Shown here piece after piece: positions 40,781 through 50,981 of a DNA stretch of 64,000 nt. The position numbers and the translations under genes were made by a program. The notes under the pieces are model-generated. The model did no database searches, had not been told where the DNA came from, and was given only the letters and a program-made list of their open reading frames with translations. How positions within the stretch are numbered: position 1 is the stretch's first letter; every line of letters starts with the position of its first letter. The stretch comes from Circinella umbellata. Its lineage: Eukaryota; Mucoromycota; Mucoromycetes; Mucorales; Lichtheimiaceae. The stretch is taken from positions 1 to 64,000 of the forward strand of contig JAIWNF010000108.1 of the NCBI GenBank assembly GCA_025093555.1, written 5' to 3'.

Positions 40781-42767
40781 ATGACAACAACATCACCGAA
40801 TGTACCTACTTCTATGCCAGAAAAACATTCTATACATGATGATGATACTTCTTCGAATCTTAAGAAAGAAGGTATTGACCTTGAACAAGTATCGGAGTTG
40901 TCACAAGAACCAATCCCTCCTCCAGATGGAGGTTTGAAGGCATGGTTAACAGTATTTGGAGCATTCTGCGTAAGTTATATTTCTGTATTGTGAAACCACC
41001 ATGACGAGTCAGAAAAAATCAAATAGCACAACATACTAATGCTGTAATTTTTTCTGTTATATATAGTGTTTCTTTGCAACGTAAGAATTAATTATATACA
41101 ATAACAATAGGATATAATATTAAAAGCAAATAAATAGATCAACTAACCAATGTTTCTTCTCCTTCTTTTACAAAATATAATTAAAACACATTTTATAAAA
41201 TGTATTTTACAGTCAAGGTTATGGTTACAGGTAATTTAATATATACATAAAAGATTAGCGCCTCTTTTTTTCTGCTTTTTTCAAAACAGTAATATATGAA
41301 TGTGTATTAATGATAAAAAAAACTTTATACAATTATTTCTTCTTTAGTTGGGGTGTATATCTTCGTCAATACAACACAGTTGAATATCCAGGCAATATGA
41401 CATTGATTTCGTGGGTCGGTTCTTTATGGTATTGGTTCTGTACCATTACAGGTCCAATTTCCATGTGGTTGGCAAGTAAATTCAATGACCGCCTTATTGT
41501 TGGTGTAGCATGTATCTTATGTTGTTTAGCTTTGATGTTTGCAAGTATTACAGATGAGGTAAATTATTAGTATACAAATTTCTGATTTATATAGAATACG
41601 TGTTGGAACGAAACAAACACCCCTCGCAATTCTTTAGTACGTATACTAAAAAAAATCAAATATTGACTCTTATAATAATATATAGATCTGGCAATTATAC
41701 TTGACACAAGGTGTTATGTCTGGTATTGGTACTTCCCTCGCTTGGTATGTTTGTCTTCGTAATCCTCAACAATGGTTTGATAAACGCAGAGGTTTAGCTG
41801 TTGGTATTACTATGTCCGCATCAGGTGTCGGTGGTTTGGCTTTATCCAATATTTCGAATGCTTGTTTCCAAGCTGTCGGTTATCGTTGGGCTCTTCGTAT
41901 TCTTGGTTTCATTGAACTCGTTGCTCTTGCTATCGGTGCTGCTTTCTCCTTCCGTCTTAATCCTATTCCAAAGAACGTTCCTTTTATTGATGTGAAGGAT
42001 TTCAAAAATAAAGATTTTATTATCTTCTTTATTATTCACTTCGTCGGAAATTTTGCATTCTACGTAAGTACTAATTTCATTAATCGTATTTTTTTTGTTT
42101 TCTTTTTGAAAAGTGATCAACAACAAGAGTCTATCTTTTCAATTTTTGTTTTTGTTTTTGTGTGTATGTGTATGTTCAAAAACAAATGGATTATAGTTAA
42201 CTAATATCAATTTTTTTTTCTAAAAAACAACAATAATAATAGATGCCTGCAAGTTTTGTACCCTCCTATGCTGATTATCTCAAGATTGATCCATGGGTTG
42301 GAACCAATATCAGTGCTATTATGGCAGCTTTAATGTTTGTTGGCAAGATTAGTGTTGGTTTCATTAGCGATTACGTTGGTCGTTTCAATATGGCTGTTTT
42401 CTGTAGTATCATGGCTTGTGTTGTTCATTTGGCTGTATGGCTCACCGCTACTTCTGCTGGCAGTATGTGGGCGTTCGCTTGTCTCTATGGTATTTTTGGT
42501 GGTGGATACATTGCCATGATTACATCCTTAACAGCTCAAATTGTTGGTGTCGATCGTGTTGATACTGGTACTGGATGGGCCTTCTTTGCTTGGAGTTGGG
42601 GTGGTCTTGCTGCTCAACCTGCATGTTCCGCCATTATTGAAATGGGCAGCGGAAATAACTATCAAGGTGCTATCATCTATTCAGGTGTTTTATTCTTTGC
42701 AGGTGCTTGTTTATGCTGGCTTTTGAGAGTCAGACGTGGTGGCTGGAAGCTTCTCAAGGCAGTCTAA
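40781..42767 (+). CDS. MFS transporter, monocarboxylate-permease (MCH/MCT) type
   Basis: This membrane carrier probably transports a small organic acid or related solute; the substrate is not predictable. Six exons join in frame (40781-40969, 41067-41080, 41213-41230, 41348-41558, 41686-42063, 42243-42767), giving 444 residues. The N-terminal tail is hydrophilic and leads to PPPDGGLKAWLTVFGAFC, the conserved first-helix signature of the MCT family. SWGVYLRQY then follows in the position usual for these permeases. Twelve hydrophobic segments can be traced, with DKRRGLAVGI in the TM4 region and ISDYVGR (DxxGR-like loop) in the second half. Exons 2 and 3 are only 14 and 18 nt, and both have GT-AG borders and preserve frame. 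The start ATG follows a long T/C-rich leader. Confidence 0.92.
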
Positions 42768-43961
42768 AAAGAAAATCTCTCTTACATAAACTTATCTTCA
42801 TAGATAATTTATATTCATATTTATATTACGATTATTATTACCACTATTTTCTTCCTTTTCTCCTTTACCCGTGTATGTATTATATAATATCCTTCCCTCT
42901 CCCCCTCCCCACCTTCGTTTTGTGATATCAGTAAATGTTTTTTATTTCTTTTTACCTATATATTTTACTCTGTTTGTATAAAAATAATAAATCTTCATAT
43001 ATAACTTTAAAGTTTATGTACAATAATAAATCAGAAAATGTGTTCTTCACAGGTTATAATAAAGAAAAAATGATGTAAAAGAAGAAATCAAAATACGCGT
43101 TATATATATATATATATATATATATATACTTTTTATTTTATATTATGTTATGTGTACGTAATACTATAAAGGAAAGAAAATAATGTATTAATAATAGAGT
43201 ATAGTACATTGTTTGAACAAGTTACAAAGCCTTCCGGACTATTCATGTTTCTCGCATGAATATAGAAGACTCGATGACAAATTTTCGACCAATAAAAAAT
43301 AAATTACTCTACATACCCAACATAAAATAGATATGATCTGACTTTCTTTTCTTTCTTGTGTAATGCAAGATGTATATTTTGTGACAAAAATAAATAAATC
43401 TCAGCTGGCCTTACCGCGGTGACTTTCGGGTTTCATTGTTATGTATATTATACAATGAGAAAGTCAATTCTCTGAGAAGATTTTCGATAAATACGTACTC
43501 AAAAAGATTATTCAAAATGTAAAAAAAAAAAGAGCAAGCCCATCATCGGGGTTGTTATTATCTAATTCGTTTTATAACCTAACTTGTAAAATATCGCTAG
43601 ATCAAAATTTGTTGGGTAACTCATTACATAAACGCGTTCATTTTATCACGTTGTTTTTTTCTTCTTCTTAGAAGCTAATAGTACACTTTTAGGAGATCAA
43701 CGTTCTTTTCGGCGGGTGTACGTATAAGCGATTTATTTCCCCCCCACTCTCGTCTGACATAGTAGCCATGGATAATTATAATACTATAACATAAAAGAGT
43801 CACTTGTCAAAAAGTTTAAAAAACAGATTTCAATTATATTGATATATATGACATTTACATAAGTTACACATTCACTATTTTTCTGTCTATACGTAATAGA
43901 ATACCAATACTTTAATAAGCAAAAATAACAGTTAAACAAAAATAAGAATATATCAATTATA
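42768..43961. other. 3' flank and intergenic sequence
   Basis: No gene was seen. A (TA)n run lies at about 43,101-43,128. The right border is the TA target site of the downstream Tc1/mariner element. Confidence 0.55.
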
Positions 43962-45716
43962 CTGTATTTCCAGCATCAATTGGTCACTTTACCGAAAAAG
44001 TTGGTCACTTTTCTGAATGCCAATTGATTGCTTTTCTGTGAACCAATTGGTCACTTTTCTGAAAATCAATTGATCAATTTTCTGAACGCCAATTGGTCAC
44101 TCCTTAAAATAAATTAAAAGTGTGTGTTTACTTAGCGAGAAACTTACGAAAAAAAACAGTTTGAGAAACAACTGGCGATTGGGTAGGTTCTTTATTTAAG
44201 CACTTATCGAATAAGTTCACGGAATGTTTAATACAGTTTTGAAGATGTTGAAGTGGAACTGCTTCGCAAGACTCAACTATTCTACCAGTCAGAGTTTCTG
44301 TGTCCTTTAACGCATGACGTTTAACCTTGGACTTAACAATGGACCAAAAGTCTTCAATAGGGTTAAGTTCTGGCGAATAAGAAGGAAGATAAACTGGAAT
44401 ATAACCGCGCTTTTCGATCAAAGGGTTGATCATACTAGGAACGTGTATAGGAGCATTATCCATAACAATATGAAATCCTTGCATTTCTGGAAACGTGTCC
44501 ATAATATCCATTGTGTCAATGATAAAATGCATATAATGCGCGCCTGTAGTTCCTTTTGGCGTTGATAACTTATCGCTAGGTGCCTTACGCTTGGTTGCTC
44601 CAGCCACTTTTCTTCTCTTCACATTTCCAGGCTCTCTCATGGACACATTTACGACTCCTATAGAAGAAATAGCACCCAACACTGTATGTGACACAGCCTT
44701 TCCTGAGGGAGTTTCTACAACAGCAGGTTCACCACGTATTGACCAAGCTCTTTCGCGGGTCATATTGATGTCAAATCCTGACTCGTCTAAAAACACACAA
44801 TTCTGAAGGTAAACCATCCCTTTCTGTAACCACTCCTTCACCCAAACAGCCCGTTTCTCAATCACAGCAGTGCTATTTCTTGCAGTAGGATGCCTAGAGA
44901 TTACTTTGATGGAAAGGTTGCATTCATTTTTCATAAATTCCGCTACCCTGGATTTTTTTATCTCGAGATTTTCAAAGTTTTGTGTCAGTTCTTTGACGGC
45001 ATCCTCAACAGTAGCCCTTTTGTTTTCATCGAAAAACTTCACCAAACGATCTTTGTGTCTATCATCTAATTGGCTTACTGGACGAGAGGGAACTAGATTT
45101 GTCAACTTGTAAGGCACATATTCTTCAGGGTTCTGCTGATATTTTTGCTTCCATTTTCGTGCAGTATGTGGGTTGACATTTGCAGCCTTCGCAGCTTGCT
45201 TGTTTTTCATGCCTTTTTCGAAAACAAAATAAAGATACAACAATCTATCTTTTTCAGTATAAACATTATACTCGGTATCTCTTTCTTTTCTAACTGATGC
45301 TTCCTTCATTCTAACATCAGGAACTTCAATCTCGAGTAATTCTGAATATGTATTGTTTTTAACAAGCTTCTTGAGATCAGTTATTTTCTTTAGACGGAAA
45401 GATGGAGATTCGTCGTATGCTGTCGCTTCGTTACCCTTATCATCAAAGATGTTACCTCTTCCATCTTCAGAATAAAAAGTTATATTAGAATCCATTATGA
45501 GTTAATTGAGTAAAAAGCTATGATGAGAAGTTGACACGATCAATTTATTTTAAGGGGTGACCAATAGGTTTTCAGAAAAGAGATCAATTGATTTTCAGAA
45601 AAGTGACCAATTGGCGTTCAGAAAAATGACCAATTGGCATTCAGAAAAGTGACCAATTTTTTCGGTAAAGTGACCAATTTTTTCGGTAAAGTGACCAATT
45701 GACGCTGGAAATACAG
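43962..45716 (-). mobile_element. Tc1/mariner-type transposon, apparently complete
   Basis: The element is 1,755 bp and flanked by TA at 43960-43961 and 45717-45718, the Tc1/mariner target duplication. Its tips are inverse: CTGTATTTCCAGCATCAATT on the left and AATTGACGCTGGAAATACAG on the right. Each ~145-175 bp inverted end consists of six or seven iterations of a 20-23 bp unit around CAATTGGTCACTTTTCTGAA, several with the palindrome CCAATTGG. The left array runs to about 44,100 and the right array starts near 45,550. One intact minus-strand transposase gene fills the centre. This looks like a recent insertion. Confidence 0.92.
44128..45495 (-). CDS. DD34E Tc1/mariner transposase
   Basis: This intron-less frame of 455 residues fills the transposon between its inverted ends. 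The N-terminal part has a helix-turn-helix region (KNKQAAKAANVNPHTARKWK). The RNase H-like core shows the three acids: Asp in CVFLDESGFD, Asp in HIVMDNAPIH and Glu in NPIEDFWSIVK. The second Asp and the Glu are separated by 34 residues, with YLPSYSPELNPIE between. A basic KRRKVAGATKRK segment between core strands may be a nuclear signal. No stop or frameshift was seen, so the enzyme could be active. It cuts and reinserts the element at TA sites, by family knowledge. Confidence 0.93.
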   Translation of the reverse strand: MDSNITFYSEDGRGNIFDDKGNEATAYDESPSFRLKKITDLKKLVKNNTYSELLEIEVPDVRMKEASVRKERDTEYNVYTEKDRLLYLYFVFEKGMKNKQAAKAANVNPHTARKWKQKYQQNPEEYVPYKLTNLVPSRPVSQLDDRHKDRLVKFFDENKRATVEDAVKELTQNFENLEIKKSRVAEFMKNECNLSIKVISRHPTARNSTAVIEKRAVWVKEWLQKGMVYLQNCVFLDESGFDINMTRERAWSIRGEPAVVETPSGKAVSHTVLGAISSIGVVNVSMREPGNVKRRKVAGATKRKAPSDKLSTPKGTTGAHYMHFIIDTMDIMDTFPEMQGFHIVMDNAPIHVPSMINPLIEKRGYIPVYLPSYSPELNPIEDFWSIVKSKVKRHALKDTETLTGRIVESCEAVPLQHLQNCIKHSVNLFDKCLNKEPTQSPVVSQTVFFRKFLAK

Positions 45717-46001
45717 TACTCGTTAAGAATTTTATGTGCAGCACATAATATTTGAATAGGGTGTCTCAAACATCAAAATTTGTGCAAATATTCACAAACA
45801 GATATTCGCAGCGGATTCTGAAAGTAGCCAATCAGAGAAGAAATCGCTTGAAAGAACTTTGAGACCCTCTCGCTGTAAGATGAGATTTTGTTAAAAAAAA
45901 TGATAGTAAAAAAATGTACAATCTAATAAAAAATAATCATCTAATGTATTTTTATATATATAAATCCATGAATAGCTATATAGACTCATAACAATATAGT
46001 T

Positions 46002-47081
46002 TTAAAGAATATCTTTATACTTAAAAAAAGAATTTTTTATACGAATATTCGTGAAATTCAGTAAACCAACTATTCCATGGGCTGGGAATTGAATGTCGAT
46101 AACCCGTTCTTGTGCTACTCCAACTAAACGAAGAGCCTTGCGAATTTCACTGTGTAGCGTTCGACGAGGTGATCCCATATAAACAAACTTATATGTAGTT
46201 TTAACTGTTGCTGGTGTTAAAAGACGATGTGCCCAGTTGATCATCTTTTCAGTTGGTGGTTGAGAAATTTTCTTTTTTTCTGGAAGATTTTTACCTGTTA
46301 TCTTGGCGTACGAAGTTGATTTAGTTTTTGATCGTTGTGTACGTTTGATTTGATGCTGGTCAAGTTGGTGAAATTGTCGTAATTGTTGCGCTTCATCGTT
46401 TTTCTGTTCTGATTTTTTTTTGGCTTCGATTTCAAGTTTACGTTTTTCCCATTCTTCGTTTGATAGAGCATGTTGAGATTCGCATGTGCCAGTAAGGAGA
46501 AGATCTTGATCGGGAATTTTGTTTGTGGCATCCTCGGGTGTAACATTTGGCTGTGACAGAGCTTTGAGGGTTTGGATCTGTGCATTAGCCTCAGCAAGTT
46601 GAAATTTGAGTGCATTGTTTTCGTCAATAAGCTTTTGGAATAATTTTAGTTTTCCTTGTTGACTTTTAAGCTCTGTTTCTTGTGCTGCAATCGTTTGGGC
46701 CATTTCTTTTTGGCGGCGATCGAGAATATGAGCCCAAGGTGGTGCGTTACTAAGATCCAGTTCATCTTGCGAGGGGAACGAGACAAGAGAACTAATGTCG
46801 CTCAATCCTAATTGACTATGGGCATTTTCTGCTGGATGGTGCTGATTTTCTGAGAAGCTGCTGGGTTGATGCGTTTGTTGATTTTCGTCGTACATGTCGG
46901 TGGTACTGTCCGCAAATCTTACTTTGTTGTTTCCAAGAATTTTAGAAGCGTGTAACACCGTGGTGTTGGTGATACGTGATTTTTGAACTCGTTGTCCTGA
47001 GGATAGGGTGCTAATACCGTTGGTTAGCTTATTGTGTGTAAACACGTTTTTGATTGCTTTTTCTTTTTTGTTTGATGACAA
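46002..47081 (-). CDS. LINE ORF1-like protein, orphan copy
   Basis: An uninterrupted frame of 359 residues starts MSSNKKEKAIKNVF. It has an Asn/Gln/His-rich middle, a coiled-coil stretch (RRQKEMAQTIAAQETELK, LKLFQKLIDENNALKFQLAE), a basic region (RTQRSKTKSTSYAKIT) and a C-terminal block, INWAHRLLTPATVKTTYKFV to RVIDIQFPAHGIVGLLNF. That block resembles, from memory, the ORF1-like proteins next to Mucoralean LINE retrotransposons. No reverse transcriptase follows: downstream on the minus strand lies the border of the Tc1 element. The C-terminus looks cut short (ends FFKYKDIL). It may be a truncated element or a retained single gene. Confidence 0.55.
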   Translation of the reverse strand: MSSNKKEKAIKNVFTHNKLTNGISTLSSGQRVQKSRITNTTVLHASKILGNNKVRFADSTTDMYDENQQTHQPSSFSENQHHPAENAHSQLGLSDISSLVSFPSQDELDLSNAPPWAHILDRRQKEMAQTIAAQETELKSQQGKLKLFQKLIDENNALKFQLAEANAQIQTLKALSQPNVTPEDATNKIPDQDLLLTGTCESQHALSNEEWEKRKLEIEAKKKSEQKNDEAQQLRQFHQLDQHQIKRTQRSKTKSTSYAKITGKNLPEKKKISQPPTEKMINWAHRLLTPATVKTTYKFVYMGSPRRTLHSEIRKALRLVGVAQERVIDIQFPAHGIVGLLNFTNIRIKNSFFKYKDIL

Positions 47082-47329
47082 TGCGGCTTTGTTATAAAAA
47101 AGGAAATTGAAGAAATATGGAAAAGGTATAAAAAGAGGTGTAAATTGCCGCGCGCGTTACTCGTCTACTTATGCTCGATGTATTTATTCAATCATAAAAC
47201 GCGCTTTTTATTTGTATAAATGACTTTATGATACTAATTTCTTATTAGTGACGAAACGAAACGAGAGTTATAAATGAAGCTTCTTGATGACGTATTGTTG
47301 CGAATGAAATATATATATGAACTGGGAGG

Positions 47330-47970
47330 GTGTTGCAGGGATCAACTACAGACAGAAAACGGACAAGGAAAAAAAAAGGAGAGAAAAAACGCTCTAAGGA
47401 CTCACTAATAGTAATGATACATTTTCACGTCAGCCTCGTGGGTCATACAATACAGTGGAAGCATATTAAAGTCGCAAAAATGATCAATTTATTGCAAGAG
47501 TTTGAAGGAATGTCAATTAGTGTTGCTAAACTGTGTGTTAATCAATGGAACGAAGCACACAACAATGGTGAAGATATATTTCCAGGATCATCTAAAAGAC
47601 TGGTGCTAAATCAAAGCTTACAGATGAGCATACAGTTTTTATCTTTGAAAAAATTCATGAACAACCAACAATCAGTTGTAATGATGCTACCAATTTACTT
47701 TGTCAGCATTTCAAAGGTTTGGGTATTACTAGTCGTGCTGTTAATGAGCATATGCGCAAGAAATGTCATCTTACTAACAAGCGCACAGTTCGTCAACTTG
47801 CTGCTCGTGATGATGATGTAAATATTTTACAACGGTATGAATTTGTATCAGCATGGATAGCACTTGGAATCAACTTCTTTTCCGAATGTATTCTCATTGA
47901 TGAGGCTGGGTTCAATAGAAATATGCATCGATCTCAAGGTTGGTCTGAGCTTAACCTACAGGTTTATTTA
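47330..47970 (+). pseudogene. N-terminal half of a Tc1/mariner-like transposase
   Basis: Plus-strand fragments read AKMINLLQEFEGMSISVAKL and VNQWNEAHNNGEDIFPGSSK, then in another frame KSKLTDEHTVFIFEKIHEQP, HFKGLGITSRAVNEHMRKKC and FFSECILIDEAGFNRNMHRS. The last contains the first catalytic Asp. One frame break lies near 47,600. The sequence stops resembling a transposase just after SQGWS; the remaining half of such a protein is found 300 bp away on the opposite strand. Confidence 0.75.
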
Positions 47971-48099
47971 GCACCAAAAATAATAAAAAATGGAAAATAC
48001 ACGAGGTATTACTTCAAATGAATTCACAAATAAGACACAAAGTCCGAGGTATTTATTTTTGGGTTGCATACACTGTTGGAAGTTAAATTTGGTCACCAA

Positions 48100-48205
48100 A
48101 AATGAAAATGAGCCGCTATTTGAAAATGGGCCAAAATTAAGTCAGTTATCGAAATTGAGCCATCTAATTTTGATATTGAGCCATATCAAATGAATATGGG
48201 CTATC
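48100..48205. repeat. Iterated (A/T)TGAGCCAT / ATGGGCCA repeats
   Basis: AAATGAGCCGC, AAATGGGCCAA, ATTGAGCCAT, ATTGAGCCAT and ATATGGGCTAT are spaced about 20-25 bp apart. They lie downstream of the minus-strand half transposase and look like the iterated subterminal repeats of its parent element. Confidence 0.6.
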
Positions 48206-48305
48206 AGACAATGAAAAAGAATATAATCAAAATGAAGCGTAATAGTCTTTGTGCTTTATATTTATGTATATCTAAAAAAGAATAACTATATAATAAATTT
48301 ATTTT

Positions 48306-48848
48306 TTATAATCCTTTTTCACCTGCCAAACAGTGGTCCCAAAAGGTTAATGAATGTTTGATCCAAGCTTGACAATCTTCACGGAAAATGTATTCTGATG
48401 CCCTTTTAATGTGATCACTTAGTTTAGTATTAAGTCTCACTGAAGCAGGATCTTCATTAACCACATCTTTAAGTTTCGACCAAAATTCCTCAATAGAGTT
48501 CAAAAAAGGTGAGTATGGAGGGAGATAAATAATCTCAAAACCACGTTCAGTAACCCAATCCTTAACATCAATTGTTTTGTGAATAGCGGCATTATCCATA
48601 ACAAGATATCGATATGGGAGATCATGGGCTTTAACATTGGTAAGCGCTTGTTCAATAAACTCCATAAAATTACTACTAGTTGTCCCTTTTTTAGGTGCTG
48701 GATCATTAGCTTTTCTTTTTTTGTTTGTTGGTGCACAAGCCTTTCGTCTTGACAATGTAATGCCATCATGGACAGTAATAGCTCCCAATACACTGATGTT
48801 TTGGTCCTTTTGTTTCCGTAGTAATTTTGCATGGTGATCCAACGTCAA
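48306..48848 (-). pseudogene. C-terminal half of a Tc1/mariner-like transposase
   Basis: The frame reads QNISVLGAITVHDGITLSRR, a basic patch KKRKANDPAPKKG, YRYLVMDNAAIHKT with the second catalytic Asp, and IIYLPPYSPFLNSIEEFWSK with the catalytic Glu, ending at TAA 48306. The first-Asp half is missing from this strand. Near 48,825 an alternative frame (GSPCKITT) fits the expected preceding segment, so a frameshift is present as well. The inverse words CACAAAGTCCGA (48,036) and TCGGACTTTGTG (about 48,890) bracket this fragment. Confidence 0.8.
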
Positions 48849-49148
48849 AAAAAGTTGTGACCCCCGCTTAAAATTTTGCCGGACCTATTCGGACTTTGTG
48901 AATCACAACTTGTAAAAATGAATGTACTGTACGTACAATATTTTTAAAATGTTTTACAAACATACCACACGAGAAGCTACTTTTTGCGTTAAATATGAGA
49001 GGGTTATTTTATTTTCCTGATAAATCAGGTACAGACATTTCAGATAATATTAGTTCTTAGATATAGATTAAAAAGAAAAACTTTCTCCTTCAACATGAGA
49101 AATCAGTAGAATAGTCTCATACAATAAGGAACTATCCGAAGCAAAATA

Positions 49149-49574
49149 CTGGTTTTTTCCAAATTATTTGCGCTGAAGTAAATTAATTTTGCGCTATGAG
49201 AAAAGATTATTTTGCGTTGTCTGGGGAATAAATTTGCGTTAGTAATTTTGCGCCAATGATTTTGCACCGAATTTTTTGCACTGAAGTATGTATGTCCAAA
49301 CACTTAATATTTTTTATTGCCTCACCAGGGAATATATTAAACAATATTTTATTATAAATGATTATAAATGAATTTCATATGAGCCATTTGAGAAATAATA
49401 ATTAAAATAAAGTTATAAGCACCAAGGAAGTAAATATTTTGACGCAAAAACAGGAGCGCAAAATCATTGGCGCAAAATTACCAACGCAAATTTATTCCCC
49501 AGACAACGCAAAATAATCTTTTCTCATAGCGCAAAATTAATTTACTTCAGCGCAAATAATTTGGAAAAAACCTG
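49149..49574. mobile_element. MITE with ~115-bp inverted arms made of TTTGCG-type repeats
   Basis: The left arm (49149 to about 49,265) and right arm (about 49,455-49574) are near-perfect inverse copies. The left begins CTGGTTTTTTCCAAATTATT and the right ends AATAATTTGGAAAAAACCTG. Both flanks are TA (49147-49148 and 49575-49576). Within each arm TTTGCG or its complement recurs every 20-25 bp (TTGCGCTGAAG, TTTTGCGCTATG, TTTTGCGTTG, TTTGCGTTAGT, TTTTGCGCC). The central ~190 bp are AT-rich and not coding. It fits a non-autonomous Tc1/mariner-type element. Confidence 0.85.
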
Positions 49575-49576
49575 TA

Positions 49577-50470
49577 AATCACGTAGGCATGTCATTTTAA
49601 GTACCAGCTTCCTGTCATCAACAATTGACTTCTTATTGTAACAACATGGAGTATCGCGCAGTTATTGCAGATAAAAAAGCCATAACAATGAAAAATTCAT
49701 CTTTGTTCACTACAACAGATCGGTTCTTTGGGCTGTTATAAAATAAATGTGCTGTGGTTGTCAGATAGTATATATACAATCAAAATTTTCTGAAAATGAA
49801 ATCAGCAGAAATAAAAAAAGAAAAGTTATACCTTATGACAGCACACTTTATTGTATAGTTTATATGTTTCGCTCTCCATTGTTGAGTTTTATATCTTTAC
49901 ATATGTTCTGAAAAAGAAACAGTAATTCAATATATATATATATAAAGTATATACTGTGTAAAGTCTATTAAGATAATGTTGCTGCAAAGATCTTTGGATA
50001 CATTTTGTGTGAGTGACATCACTCTTTAGAGGTACTATGACTACATAAGTAATAGTCGAGCACGTAGTTTTGTACACATTCAAGTAAATATCAGATCAAT
50101 GACTCATTAATATGATAGGCTGTACCACCGAAAAACACTTGTTTTATGCATACAGTAGATCAGAGTCACCTATCAAACAATGAGTCTGTACGTATTAGCA
50201 ACAAAAAAAAATTTTATGCGTTGATTGTTTGCTGCAACATGTAGCTCTATTTAAATCATTCCAGGCTTTAAATTTATTGTTGGGTTATATGTGGTCAAGA
50301 ATAAACAATGAGGGTAATAGAAACGATACAGAACACCTTTTATATTAAAGAGTCTATTAGCAACAATGTGTTAGTCACTATTTTTTTATTCATGTATCTT
50401 TTCTTTATACGTAGCCAAATTATAACTTAAGAATCTGCTGTCGTCAATGGAATAAAAGTGAAAAAAAGGG
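49577..50470. other. Intergenic region, nothing coding seen
   Basis: AT-rich sequence between the MITE and the promoter of the zinc-knuckle gene. No coding or repeat feature could be supported. Confidence 0.5.
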
Positions 50471-50480
50471 ATGTTAAAAA

Positions 50481-50490
50481 TATATAAAAG
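50481..50490 (+). promoter_or_regulatory. TATA box of the zinc-knuckle microprotein gene
   Basis: TATATAAAAG stands about 105 bp upstream of the ATG and is followed by an A/C-rich leader (CAAAACAAGC, AACAAAAACAAC) free of upstream ATG codons in good context. This looks like a strong, focused promoter. Confidence 0.55.
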
Positions 50491-50594
50491 AACGCTTTTT
50501 TTCAAAACAAGCAGAACACTAACAAGACACAAAAGACTCTTTTTCTGATACATCAAACTTTCTTACCAACAAAAACAACTTATTACTATTCAAA

Positions 50595-50788
50595 ATGCCT
50601 TGCATGTTTTGCGGAAAGAAAGATCATACTTACAGGTATGTTATTTCCATTATTTTCTAGGAGCGAAAAAAAAAATACTTCGCAATATACACTTCATCTA
50701 GAAATTTAGTACTAATATTTGACTCTATGTTTTTTTTTATATTATATTCAGTGGTTGCCCTTATGTCTACCGTGGCCCCAGAAAATGA
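50595..50788 (+). CDS. 25-residue CCHC zinc-knuckle microprotein
   Basis: Two exons (50595-50635 and 50752-50788) join at GTATGT and TTCAG borders to encode 25 residues: MPCMFCGKKDHTY, then SGCPYVYRGPRK and a stop. The protein is one complete zinc knuckle, C-x2-C-x4-H-x4-C (CMFCGKKDHTYSGC), with a basic C-terminus. Knuckles of this type bind single-stranded RNA or DNA in retroviral-type Gag and in splicing and RNA-processing proteins. No other domain is present and no further exon was found before or after. A TATA box, an ATG-free leader and a downstream AATAAA (about 50,911) support a real transcription unit. The alternative is a retained fragment of a Gag-like gene, but no Gag or polymerase sequence is nearby. 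Confidence 0.6.
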
Positions 50789-50981
50789 AACTTTTTTAGT
50801 TTTATTTTTTTTGCTCAACGAAAAAGATCCATATACATTCTACGCACACTAGTTATATGAATTTTGTTACAATAGCTCATATTTTTTCTTCTTCTTGAAA
50901 GAATTTAAACAATAAAGATTTTTACTACTGAATTTTTCTTTTGTTACCATTTATTTGTTTGTGTGAATTTAATGTTTTAAG

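Noticed and set aside
49103..49303. Minus-strand frame of 66 codons
   Set aside because: It lies in the arm of the MITE and has no independent support.
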